From: Rhynchospora pubera
Taxonomy: Eukaryota; Streptophyta; Magnoliopsida; Poales; Cyperaceae
Reading direction: 5' to 3'
Assembly: GCA_028095005.1 (NCBI GenBank)
Contig: CM051459.1
Span: forward strand, 148,408,901-148,472,900
Length of the DNA: 64,000 nt
The translations under genes were made by a program, and so were the position numbers. This document shows positions 25,524 to 36,817 of the stretch, piece after piece (the first letter of the stretch is position 1; each line of letters starts with the position of its first letter). The notes beneath the pieces are model-generated. The model was not told the origin of the DNA and did not search any database. It saw nothing but the letters and a program-made list of their open reading frames with translations.

Positions 25524-25692
25524 AAGATTGTTGTGATTGTGGGAACATGACAAGCGTATGTATGAGGTGCCTGCAATGAAGGTGATTGTTATGAGGTTCA
25601 CCGAGATAGCACAGGCTCGTATTGAAAAGGCTGGTGGCCAATGCCTAACCTTTGACCAGCTTGCTCTTCTCTCCCCACTCGGAAAGAACGCT
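25524..25692 (+). pseudogene. RPL18: ribosomal protein eL18 (RPL18) exon fragment, frameshifted, unit A
   Basis: The translation KIVVIVGT followed, in another frame, by DKRMYEVPAMKV, RFTEIAQARIEKAGGQCLTF and DQLALLSPLGKNA matches the central to C-terminal part of plant 60S ribosomal protein L18. A deletion around 25545-25549 removed codons for the residues expected between VGT and DDKR and shifts the frame. The fragment ends at a retained splice donor (GCT|GTAAGT at 25693), so it arose from genomic DNA rather than a processed transcript. No upstream or downstream eL18 exon was found. It is a dead relic. Confidence 0.85.
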
Positions 25693-25898
25693 GTAAGTTT
25701 CTCTTCCACATTATGTACTGATATTGAAAAGACTGATGACAAGTGTATGGTTTTACTGTTCTGACCCAGTATTCATCTGATGAGTACTTTGCTGCTAAAC
25801 AATGGTGTGGTGCTTACCATTTTTTTCTTTTCATTTTGTTTTATAGTTGATGCATTATCCAGTTGTATACTTCCTGAAGTTTAATCTGGGTTGACTGC

Positions 25899-27951
25899 TG
25901 TCACACCCCCGAGCCCTAATCCAGATTAAGACTCGAGGGCGCGGTAGATTGTTAAAGACTAAACCCGTTTGTTTTCTTCGAGCAAATAGAACACCACAGA
26001 TCCCGAGAATCTCTTAGATACAGGGATGCAAAAGAACAAACATATCTTACATTATTCAAATTGGTGAGGTTACTAACCACCGTTAGTACCTAGCTGCAAA
26101 CAGTTTACATATCATACATATTATACAAATATTATTTATTATAGAAATACACCAAGCAGCACTCAACAAAACCAACCACACCCCAACAGACCAACTAACT
26201 AGGAATCCTCCCGCTTACGTTTGCGAGGAAGGTTCCTGTTCCGGCACCATGCCGTCACAGGGGCTGCTCGGACCGGTTGTCTCAAAATCAAATAAACATA
26301 AACCTCATTAGGGCTTCCAAATTAAAAAGGAGGGTAGCATCAGCATTTACAATAGGAATATGAACCTTAAACTTCAAGTACGTGCACCCGATCGTGGCTA
26401 TAACGGCCTAGGCAAACTTCGGGTTTCCTGGAACCCCCAATTTAATGAGGCACAAGCAAACAAAGAGTGGATTAGATAAAATTCTCAGTGTGGGTTTTAG
26501 TTTCAATTACACGATTTTTTATATGAATCCGGTACATGAATATCACCCATTGATTTCCTTTCAATAAAATGAATCATAGCAGATCAAATCAAGTTCATAC
26601 CGAAGACACCAGACGAAATAGGCCTATGATTGGCATGCAGCAATATAACATGCAACATAACAGAATCAAGCATAACCAAGCATTTTTGCTTATAACAAAT
26701 TCACAAGTTTACTCCAATAATTATCATATGTTTTCACTCTAGTTCTCAAGGTCTATAGAATAGAGAGAACCGTTCCCAAACCATTGGTTCCAAACTAAAC
26801 AGTACAGAACAAGCAGAGAAAATTTTTCCAAAAGCAATAGCGCTAGTACCCTGGCCAGGTCGGGGGCCAAACCGATTATCTCCGGACGAGTGAATTATAT
26901 AATATCAAGAATTTGTTATGCTTTCATATTTCATATGGTTTCATTCAGATTCAGTCTGTCTATCTTTTGATAGAATATCATACAAAATTTCATTGAAACC
27001 ATTCCAGTCCTAAGTCTGAACAACATAAGCAAGTAATCAAGCGGATATTCAAATAAGACTTATATATTCCAAAAGAACAATCGTTATAATATCAACATGC
27101 AAGTTTATTCTTTTTGGGATTTCTATCTGACTATATGCACAATTAAATGCATTTTCAAAGATTTCCCAACATGCTATGCATGAATGTAAAGTTACCAACT
27201 GTCCAGTTTCTAATAAAAATTCCATGTAAATCCACACCTTCAAAGTCCTGCTGAGATGAGGCTCCGCTATTAGGTCCTGTTCAAATTATAGATCGAGATT
27301 CATTATTATTTGCTTAACGGTTTCTATAATTCCATGGTGAACAGACGAGTGCTCGTTTAACTACTTAATTGTTGAATTGGTTCCAAGTCCAAAGTCCAAA
27401 ACAAGTTTATAATTCAATTTATTAGTTACTTGACCAATCATCTTATTTAACATAATTACTGTAGTTAAGTTGCTTATACAAATCCATAGAAATTATAATT
27501 ATTATTCAATAATAATTATAAAAGTCAGAATCATAAACATACAGAATTTGCAGAGTTTAAGCAACACATACACTATTTTCACAATATACAAATAAGGACT
27601 AAACATAAATAAATAAAATAAGCTTTGCTATTTGTGTGGGATCAAAATAGTCTGTATATTTTCATTTGCCACGGTATCTGTCCAATTAGCAGACTTTAAT
27701 CTCATCATTTTCCGAAAAGCCAACCATCGAAATTAGACTAATACAAATGGATCCAAGTCTTTTAGTCTAATGTTAATCAAGCTCAATAGGAACGTCATTA
27801 ATTAGATCCTAGTTGATATCGTATTTATATATATGGTAATTGACCGAACTTCACCCCCAAATCATAACCTAAGTTCTTGAAGTTGTGTGTTTTTCAGTTT
27901 ATATTCGTAGATTTGGTACTGCTTTTGGTTTGTTTATGAATTTCAGTGATT
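25899..27951. repeat. family-X dispersed repeat, unit A, and adjoining unassigned DNA
   Basis: The sequence changes at TGTCACACCCCCGAGCCCTA (25899), which looks like an element end beginning with TG. From about 26030 to 26820 it is homologous to 15310-16105. The minus strand at about 26207-26430 retains a decayed short reading frame (VHIPIVNADATLLF) with stops. From 26821 to 27951 the sequence is AT-rich and has no recognised gene; its membership of the same element is uncertain. A solo LTR is possible, but the right end was not located. Confidence 0.55.
27493..27521. other. 29-bp perfect AT palindrome, unit A
   Basis: TTATAATTATTATT and AATAATAATTATAA flank a single central C, giving perfect 14-bp arms. 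The copy in unit B is at 32862-32890. It could be cruciform-forming; no function is inferred. Confidence 0.7.
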
Positions 27952-28373
27952 TGAGGGCAATGTATTCTTAAGTCTCATCTGCAAATAGTCCCTAAATTAT
28001 ACTATGTATTGGTTGCAGAAAAATGTTGAGTGCAGGATGAAAAGTATCTTAAACATATAGTAGTTATTCATGTTCATTTTTATCAAGAATAAGCAAATTG
28101 GTAGGTTTAGTACTGATTTCAGGATGAAGGTTGCTATTTCAAACTTACCCACACTTTTTTTTACTGGAATGCTAGAATTCATGTTATGGTATGGGGTTAG
28201 TTGAGGTGAGATGTCACCAATAATGGACTTGATGTTTTTCAATGAGCTGAAGAGAGGAAAAGTATTTTCATCTATTGCAAATTTGGATTAGATAATTGCA
28301 ATACAGAAGTCCAGGAAAAAGTTGTATCCAATTATATGTTTTCTTTTGACATGAACTTGTTCAACTTGTGCAG

Positions 28374-29485
28374 TTTCTTGCCACTGGCTCAACAGACAAA
28401 ATGGTACTTTCTTTATAAAATATTTTTTACTTTTGTGAAGATAAGAAAATGGTCAAAAAGTTTTATAGTTTGGTTATTAGTTGGAAAATTCAATGTTTTG
28501 TTTATTGGATTTGGATCTAAGGGGTAAAGGCGGATAAAAAGTGTTAGTGCTAGTTTTGGCTTGTGCTATAAAGAAATGTCTAAGTTTATTTAAATAATAA
28601 ACAAGCCAACAGTGAGATATTGAAGCAAGGACAAAACTAGGATACTAAAGTAAGGCCTTGCTAAGTGTCGCTTAGGGGATTTCACTGAGTTTGTTGTTCG
28701 TTCTTTTTTATTGCACTGAAAGGTGAACATACTTCATCCTTTTTGCGCATTAAAAACAGTGAACATGTTACATAAGGTAATTTACTTCTTTTTGGTCTTT
28801 TCGAAACAGATAAAGCTCTGGGACTTATCAAACAATCAGCCTGCCTGTATTGCATCTCAGAACCCTAAAGCTGTAAGTTTAAATGCCTTGTAAAATGAGA
28901 TCATTGTCCAATCACATTAATACATTTTCACTCTACCAATGACGTATCGTAAACTGTCACCTAATTTGTAATACAATGTTGAATCTCAAAAAATGAGATT
29001 TGTCAAATAAATGCCCAAACTTGCTATCCCCACTCCTTTTTAATTCTGTAGCAGCAATGAACAGAAAGTGAATCTTTTAAAATAGGAACACGTGGATGAT
29101 TAAGTGAGAAACATGGTTTACGCTGTTCGTATCATCAGATGTTTACATAAGATGCGTGATCATTTCTGTAGCTCACAAACAATTCTTTTGTTTCCTTTCT
29201 ATGCTCATATGATATGACAGGGCAAAATTTTTACAATCTCATTTTCTGAAGATAGTCCATTCTTGCTTGCCATAGGAGGCCACAAGGGTAAATTACAGGT
29301 ACATGGACAATATTGGAAAAATTCACCTGCTAGGCTGCTATTTTTTTTAATAATATAATTAAACTCTGTGCCTAACTGTCTTTCCCTTTTTCCTCTCTTG
29401 CCACTTCGTATTTATCAAGGTGTGGGACACACTATCGGATCAGGGAGTTGTCAATAGATTCGGCATTTATGGCAACCGAAATTAG
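28374..29485 (+). pseudogene. PWP1: duplicated 3' fragment of PWP1 (exons 13-16)
   Basis: Exact-looking copies of the last four PWP1 exons at 28374-28403, 28810-28872, 29221-29298 and 29420-29485, with the same splice signals and stop codon. Exons 1-12, the promoter and the start are absent because the duplication began in intron 12. Alone it would encode only about 78 residues (the last WD repeats) and has no start. Transcription from PWP1 could read through into these exons, so they might serve as alternative terminal exons; this is speculation. Short reads will map ambiguously between the two copies. Confidence 0.92.
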
Positions 29486-29705
29486 GATCAAAATCCTAAG
29501 AATGAGCCTTAACTTAATTATTATTGATACCTTTCCCGGTGCTTTATTTCCAGTGTTTGCAAGTTGATATTTGAAAATTTTGACTTGTATATTGGGTGCA
29601 GTGATTTTGCTTCCTGTTTTATATCTTGTAGTAGTTCAGATTTAGAGGATAGGCTCATTAATATTAGTTGCAGAAGGTGAGCTGATTGATCTTTTGCATA
29701 TTGCA

Positions 29706-29708
<3 letters not shown>

Positions 29709-29770
<62 letters not shown>
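29709..29770. repeat. (TTA)n microsatellite, unit B
   Basis: The counterpart of 24334-24401, two triplets shorter. Confidence 0.95.
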
Positions 29771-29776
<6 letters not shown>

Positions 29777-29928
29777 AGGAACAATCAATCTATCGACTTG
29801 ACCGGTGCAATTATCTTGATACAAAATTATGTATTTTCTTTTGTTATAGATATATTACAATAACAATTTTAAAAGCCTAAGTGTACATCTAGGGAGCTCT
29901 AATTTAATTGCGTGCTTTGTTATTTTGC

Positions 29929-30564
29929 CTAACAATTATGCGTGTAAATCACAAAAAAAAATTGTTTTAGTTGTTAGTTGAGATTTTCGAGTGACTCTAG
30001 ATTGATTTGAATCATTTGATCGCAATTATCTATATTTCAATTTTTTTTATTGTTTGGAATATAATACTTATCTTATTTATTCTTGATATTAAATTATTCA
30101 TCGAAAATAGGCACATAATGTGCAAGTAAAGATTAATTTCAAATATCATTTGAGCATTTTAATTATTTATAATAATTTATATTTAAGCTCTTTTTTGATT
30201 TAAAATATAGTTCAGATTGTACTTATTCAAAATACTGCATAAATCATAAAAAATATGCACATAAAGTGCACATATAGCATAATTTACGCATCAGTTGAGC
30301 ATTTCAAGATATTCTAGATTCAGGTTAAGTCATTTGATTTCAATAATATATAAGTGAGCTCTTTATATGGTCTAGAATATAATTAAGATCTTAATTATAC
30401 GACATATAGCATTATTTGTATAGCATTATACATACAAATAAACATACAAAGTGCAAGTATAACATATTCAGGCATTAGTTGAGCATTTCAAACGATTACA
30501 GATTCATTTGAAGTCATTTGATCACAATAATCTATATTTAAATTCTTTATATAATCTAGAATGA
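29929..30564. repeat. diverged satellite relics, unit B
   Basis: Duplicate of 24560-25195 at an offset of 5369 bp, with the same retained satellite words. It arose with unit B, not by independent satellite spread. Confidence 0.82.
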
Positions 30565-30892
30565 AATTCATAAAATATAGATACATTCAGCCATAGTTGT
30601 ATAAATTCTGTTAACGTATAGTTTTAGTTAGAACAAATCATTGCTGGTAGAAACAAATAATATTATGCTTTGAGGTCGTAATTGTATTTTTCTTTTTCCA
30701 TTTCCCTACTGTAACGTTCTTTTGCTTTATTGGTTTAAAGTTCATTTGCTATACTGCTTAGTAGTTTTTGATGTCAAGTCCTTCCTTTTTTTTATTTTTT
30801 TTGACCGGTAGCAGTAGGATGTTTCCAAACATTGTTCAATCTTAATTATCATTTGGTTCTGAATGATTCTCGGATTGGCATTGCAAGAAGGT

Positions 30893-31061
30893 AAGATTGT
30901 TGTGATTGTGGGAACATGACAAGCGTATGTATGAGGTGCCTGCAATGAAGGTGATTGTTATGAGGTTCACCGAGATAGCACAGGCTCGTATTGAAAAGGC
31001 TGGTGGCCAATGCCTAACCTTTGACCAGCTTGCTCTTCTCTCCCCACTCGGAAAGAACGCT
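30893..31061 (+). pseudogene. RPL18: eL18 (RPL18) exon fragment, unit B
   Basis: Identical in appearance to 25524-25692, including the frame-shifting deletion after VGT and the retained GTAAGT donor. The lesion therefore predates the tandem duplication. Confidence 0.85.
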
Positions 31062-31267
31062 GTAAGTTTCTCTTCCACATTATGTACTGATATTGAAAAG
31101 ACTGATGACAAGTGTATGGTTTTACTGTTCTGACCCAGTATTCATCTGATGAGTACTTTGCTGCTAAACAATGGTGTGGTGCTTACCATTTTTTTCTTTT
31201 CATTTTGTTTTATAGTTGATGCATTATCCAGTTGTATACTTCCTGAAGTTTAATCTGGGTTGACTGC

Positions 31268-33320
31268 TGTCACACCCCCGAGCCCTAATCCAGATTAAGA
31301 CTCGAGGGCGCGGTAGATTGTTAAAGACTAAACCCGTTTGTTTTCTTCGAGCAAATAGAACACCACAGATCCCGAGAATCTCTTAGATACAGGGATGCAA
31401 AAGAACAAACATATCTTACATTATTCAAATTGGTGAGGTTACTAACCACCGTTAGTACCTAGCTGCAAACAGTTTACATATCATACATATTATACAAATA
31501 TTATTTATTATAGAAATACACCAAGCAGCACTCAACAAAACCAACCACACCCCAACAGACCAACTAACTAGGAATCCTCCCGCTTACGTTTGCGAGGAAG
31601 GTTCCTGTTCCGGCACCATGCCGTCACAGGGGCTGCTCGGACCGGTTGTCTCAAAATCAAATAAACATAAACCTCATTAGGGCTTCCAAATTAAAAAGGA
31701 GGGTAGCATCAGCATTTACAATAGGAATATGAACCTTAAACTTCAAGTACGTGCACCCGATCGTGGCTATAACGGCCTAGGCAAACTTCGGGTTTCCTGG
31801 AACCCCCAATTTAATGAGGCACAAGCAAACAAAGAGTGGATTAGATAAAATTCTCAGTGTGGGTTTTAGTTTCAATTACACGATTTTTTATATGAATCCG
31901 GTACATGAATATCACCCATTGATTTCCTTTCAATAAAATGAATCATAGCAGATCAAATCAAGTTCATACCGAAGACACCAGACGAAATAGGCCTATGATT
32001 GGCATGCAGCAATATAACATGCAACATAACAGAATCAAGCATAACCAAGCATTTTTGCTTATAACAAATTCACAAGTTTACTCCAATAATTATCATATGT
32101 TTTCACTCTAGTTCTCAAGGTCTATAGAATAGAGAGAACCGTTCCCAAACCATTGGTTCCAAACTAAACAGTACAGAACAAGCAGAGAAAATTTTTCCAA
32201 AAGCAATAGCGCTAGTACCCTGGCCAGGTCGGGGGCCAAACCGATTATCTCCGGACGAGTGAATTATATAATATCAAGAATTTGTTATGCTTTCATATTT
32301 CATATGGTTTCATTCAGATTCAGTCTGTCTATCTTTTGATAGAATATCATACAAAATTTCATTGAAACCATTCCAGTCCTAAGTCTGAACAACATAAGCA
32401 AGTAATCAAGCGGATATTCAAATAAGACTTATATATTCCAAAAGAACAATCGTTATAATATCAACATGCAAGTTTATTCTTTTTGGGATTTCTATCTGAC
32501 TATATGCACAATTAAATGCATTTTCAAAGATTTCCCAACATGCTATGCATGAATGTAAAGTTACCAACTGTCCAGTTTCTAATAAAAATTCCATGTAAAT
32601 CCACACCTTCAAAGTCCTGCTGAGATGAGGCTCCGCTATTAGGTCCTGTTCAAATTATAGATCGAGATTCATTATTATTTGCTTAACGGTTTCTATAATT
32701 CCATGGTGAACAGACGAGTGCTCGTTTAACTACTTAATTGTTGAATTGGTTCCAAGTCCAAAGTCCAAAACAAGTTTATAATTCAATTTATTAGTTACTT
32801 GACCAATCATCTTATTTAACATAATTACTGTAGTTAAGTTGCTTATACAAATCCATAGAAATTATAATTATTATTCAATAATAATTATAAAAGTCAGAAT
32901 CATAAACATACAGAATTTGCAGAGTTTAAGCAACACATACACTATTTTCACAATATACAAATAAGGACTAAACATAAATAAATAAAATAAGCTTTGCTAT
33001 TTGTGTGGGATCAAAATAGTCTGTATATTTTCATTTGCCACGGTATCTGTCCAATTAGCAGACTTTAATCTCATCATTTTCCGAAAAGCCAACCATCGAA
33101 ATTAGACTAATACAAATGGATCCAAGTCTTTTAGTCTAATGTTAATCAAGCTCAATAGGAACGTCATTAATTAGATCCTAGTTGATATCGTATTTATATA
33201 TATGGTAATTGACCGAACTTCACCCCCAAATCATAACCTAAGTTCTTGAAGTTGTGTGTTTTTCAGTTTATATTCGTAGATTTGGTACTGCTTTTGGTTT
33301 GTTTATGAATTTCAGTGATT
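31268..33320. repeat. family-X dispersed repeat, unit B
   Basis: Duplicate of 25899-27951, starting again at TGTCACACCCCCGAG. It contains the same decayed minus-strand reading frame and, at 32862-32890, the perfect AT palindrome. Confidence 0.55.
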
Positions 33321-33366
33321 TGAGGCGAAACTAACGCAAATCAGCACATTTCCGGCCGCGACAAGT

Positions 33367-33650
33367 GATATGGTGCGGCCTACATCAACCCTGTGCGGCA
33401 GACACCTCACATCCCTCTTCTCTGGATGCCTTATGTTCGACTAGCAACTCTCCTGTGCGGCCAACACTTATCTAGTGCGACCAACAGCCCTCTGGTGCCA
33501 CCAAGACCTCTCTGGTGCGGCCAACACTTGCCTGGTGCGGCCAACAACTCTCTAGTGCGGCCAACAGCTCTCCAGTGCGGCCTACAATGCATACAACATG
33601 CCCTGGACATCTCCAGTGCGGAGTACAATCCAGTTGTGCGGTCAACACTT
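33367..33650. repeat. GC-rich 20-21-bp minisatellite
   Basis: Degenerate units with a TGGTGCGGCCAACA core occur near 33373, 33452, 33472, 33493, 33513, 33534, 33555, 33575, 33615 and 33635, mostly spaced 20-21 bp. This GC-rich patch contrasts with its AT-rich surroundings. Overlapping ORFs on both strands here translate the repeat and are not convincing proteins. Confidence 0.75.
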
Positions 33651-33756
33651 GGGCTGGATGACTCATTCCCAGCCCAGCACGCTGTTGTACTCCGAACTGG
33701 GCCCTGCTTTAGCCCGCACAACCCAAGTTGTAGGCCACAAATGCCGATCCAACTTA

Positions 33757-36581
33757 GGGCTGAGGAGTACATCACAAATGCCGATCCAAACAATCCAAAA
33801 AATCCATGCGATAAACACCCAATCTCACAAAAGGAATGGGAAGAATTTTTTCAAGAAAAGGACGGGTTCAGATTTTGTACAAAAGAGCAACAAAGCGAAG
33901 GAGTTGAGAAAGAAATGGAAAGAGCCTCATAGGATGGGTTCCACTGGCTATAGAGGAAAAAAAGGTTCATGGAAACCTACAGACAAGATTGTCATACTCG
34001 GAGATTCTGAAGGGGCCGGTTCCACGAGCATTACCATCGGCGATTTGGATCCGAGGAGTCAAAGGTATTTCATGGGAAGGACTGTGGCTACGAAGGATAA
34101 AGGTACTTACACATGTAAAGACTTGTTATATATGCTAACTTCAAATTCTGTTTTGTGATTATTAATAAGATTTGTTTGTTGCTTGTTAGATACTTACACG
34201 TTCCATAGCTCTGATTCGTCGACTATTGAGGCATTCAGTCGGTTGAGTGCCATGTCTGGTGAAATCAATTCCGGGTCAATACCGGAACAAGAAGTCTTAA
34301 ATCGGACGGTTGACAGGCCGGAACATCCAGGAAGAATCATGGATATCCTTTATGGACCAAGAAGGAAGATGTGTATAAAAGAAAATCTAAAAAGGATGCG
34401 CATGAAGGATGGATGGCACCAGACCAGATTGAAGAATTGATGAGCAGGGTCGCAGCTGAAGCCGCTGAGAAAACCAAAAGGGACTTGATTCACTCTGAGG
34501 AGATAATGAATGCGGCGAGACAACAATCTTTTCAGGTAATCCTTTTTGACAATCAAAATGTAATCAAAATGAATGAAAACTATTCTTCATCATCCAGTTG
34601 CTTCATAATTTTCAGGACGTGAAACAACGGTTGGCCAGTAGCGGATTGCAGATTCAAGCACCACAGCAATTTGTGACGCCGTATCAGCCATTCGTTGAAG
34701 CTGAGGTAGACTCAGGAACGCCAAACGAAGAGTTATTCCGAACGGTTGCCTCAAGCTATATGCCTCCGAATCCGAGAAGCGTTGTTCAGGTTCATATTGA
34801 TCATTTTTCTCTTTTCTCTTTATATTTATTTTTGGCAGCATTAGAGTTTCTGATTGAACTGAATTTCAGGAAGAAATGCCGTGCGATCTCTTTTCTCTTG
34901 ATCACAACAACCAGAGGATTAAGGTGGCCGAAGGAAATATTATTTCGAGTGTTGTTGGTCAGATCGTACACGGCGTGCCTCTAACTGATCAACAATTGTA
35001 TGTCCATCTTCTCCGAGTAGGCGATGAATTTCGTGAATGGCAAGTCCCTGGTAGGTCAGATGAGCTATTGGGAAATAATATAGGGGGCCGATTCCCATGA
35101 CCGTCATTTTTGGTGGACATAGGCCACAAGGTATCGTTTTATTTAATTATGATAATCTGTTTCGTACATTTCTCCTAATGACTTATTAATATGATGGCAT
35201 TGAATGCAGAGTTTGACCAAAAAGAAGCCGGCCAAAAAGAAGCCAAAGGCGAAGGAGGCGGCGAAGAATGTGGAGGAGAGTCCAAAGGTCCCAAGTGCGG
35301 GGTCGTTTGTTACTCGTGATCCACTCCTCCCAAAGGATATTATTGATAGGCTGAGCCCATCCGAACAAGCAGTATACAGACTGTTGATGCTCCAACCAGA
35401 AGAAGAGACGAACTTTGAGCTGCCTAATTGCAATCCTTGGGGTACGCACGATGGCGATGTTAAGTTCAACGTTAATGTCGAGGATATTGTCGAATGTTTT
35501 AAAAGGGAGGAGCTATCTCAATCGATTGTGAAATTTTACTGCTGGTTTGAATTTTTCAACTTTAATGTTTATTTTTTTCTTCATTCAATTCATTCAAAAT
35601 TGAAATTGTTGAACTTTGATATCCATGTTTGTAGGTTTTGGATGGAAGAACTTTCAACAAGGCAAGAAGAGAATGAGTTCTCCAAGAGCATCACCGTACT
35701 GGATCCAGAGTTATTGGCTGAGTGGAAATTCAAACACGAAGAACTCGGTGCGGTGAATTACCTAACGAGAGCATTCATGGATAATCCATCCTCTTATCTT
35801 GTTTTGCCGTATAATCAGCAGTAAGAAATATAACCAATATGGCTACTAATGAAAGAATTTTGTAGTTTCCTTTAATTCCACCAAAATAATAAATCTCTAT
35901 TAATTATAGGTTTCATTGGGTTGTCCTTGTTATTAATGTCGAGAAGCGCACCGTTCACTTTGTTGATTCTCTGGAACGCAAGAATCCAAAGTTATATATT
36001 AAGCCATTCATATCTTCGTAAGTTTCCATTTCTGAATTAAGTTAAAGCATGATGAGATTTTTCAAATTAAAAAATATTAGATTTTGTTGTTTTAAATAAT
36101 ATTGCATGCAGGGTATACAAGCGGTATTTAGTGGAAGCCGGAATATATAGCCAAAAGAGCAGAACATGATTTGATTGGTACCGAATTAAGGTACAGAACT
36201 TATCAGTTTAAGATATTATTTGTTTGTGAAATTGAAATTAACTAAAAAAGATTGTGTTTCTTTTGTTGGAATCTTAATTAGGGACCGATACAAAGGGGCG
36301 GCATAGAGTGTGGATATTTCACAATGCTCAACATGAGGGCGATATTAAGTAGTTGGACTACGGTCGGAGAATTCCCTGAGGTAATGTTAAGCCGATTTAT
36401 TATTTTAGGATTTCATATTTTTATTGGTTTAGGGCTTAGGGTTTACAAAATTATTTGACTTTATCAATTGTTAATGATCAAATTGCAGTATATCGAGCCG
36501 GTTGGACAACCATATAAAAACGAAGACGTTGATGCAGTCGTTTCGGAGGTTATGGACTTCATGTATGGGGTATTATTTTAG
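33757..36581 (+). pseudogene. CACTA-encoded Transposase_24/Ulp1 (C48) protease gene, decayed
   Basis: Apparent exons: about 33757-34102, 34190-34535, 34616-34789, 34870-35130, 35210-35544, 35635-35820, 35910-36017, 36112-36190, 36282-36380 and 36489-36581. The N-terminal part (RMGSTGYRGKKGSW, VLNRTVDRPEHPGR) resembles the Transposase_24 region of En/Spm accessory proteins. A Lys-rich linker (TKKKPAKKKPKAKEAAKN) follows, then a Ulp1-like C48 cysteine protease. Its His is in FHWVVLVI, Asp in VHFVDSL and Gln/Cys in PIQRGGIECGYF, so the catalytic set is intact. Damage: a frame change near 34370, another near 35090, and an in-frame TGA at 36167-36169. Ulp1-like domains are common in plant CACTA and some Mutator elements; the terminus here decides for CACTA. 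The 5' exon limit is uncertain. Confidence 0.78.
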
Positions 36582-36817
36582 GAAAATTTTGACTTGATTT
36601 GGTGTTAACTCTATGTATAGTTACTTTGTTAATTTTTGCTACATATTGATATATGTTTTGTGCTTGGTATATATATGTGACATCTGATATATGCATGATA
36701 TATGTTTGTCTGCTGCATGTTGGATTGTATGATGTAAATTGGGTACCAATTTGGTACCAATTCGGCTAGCAAAATTGGGCTAGCCAATAAAACAGGCGAA
36801 ATAAAAAAAAGAAGGTC

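Larger units (their letters stand above)
22577..27951. repeat. tandem duplication, unit A (5375 bp)
   Basis: The first unit of a direct tandem duplication. It begins at TGAGGGCAATG in PWP1 intron 12 and ends where the same word recurs at 27952. It holds PWP1 exons 13-16, its 3' flank, a TTA microsatellite, satellite relics, an eL18 fragment and a family-X repeat. By eye the two units are almost identical: one T/C difference (23660 versus 29035) and a 6-bp difference in the microsatellite were noticed. Confidence 0.95.
27952..33325. repeat. tandem duplication, unit B (about 5369 bp)
   Basis: The second unit of the direct duplication. The word TGAGG occurs at the left edge of A (22577), the A/B junction (27952) and the right edge of B (33321-33325), where identity ends. 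Sequence before A (ATAATC) and after B (CGAAAC) differs, so TGAGG is a 5-bp microhomology at the breakpoints. All components of unit A are repeated in the same order. Confidence 0.93.

Noticed and set aside
33393..33932. 179-codon ORF over the GC-rich minisatellite
   Set aside because: The first half translates a 20-21-bp repeat, with ORFs open on both strands. Only the sequence after about 33757, in another frame, resembles the transposon protein.
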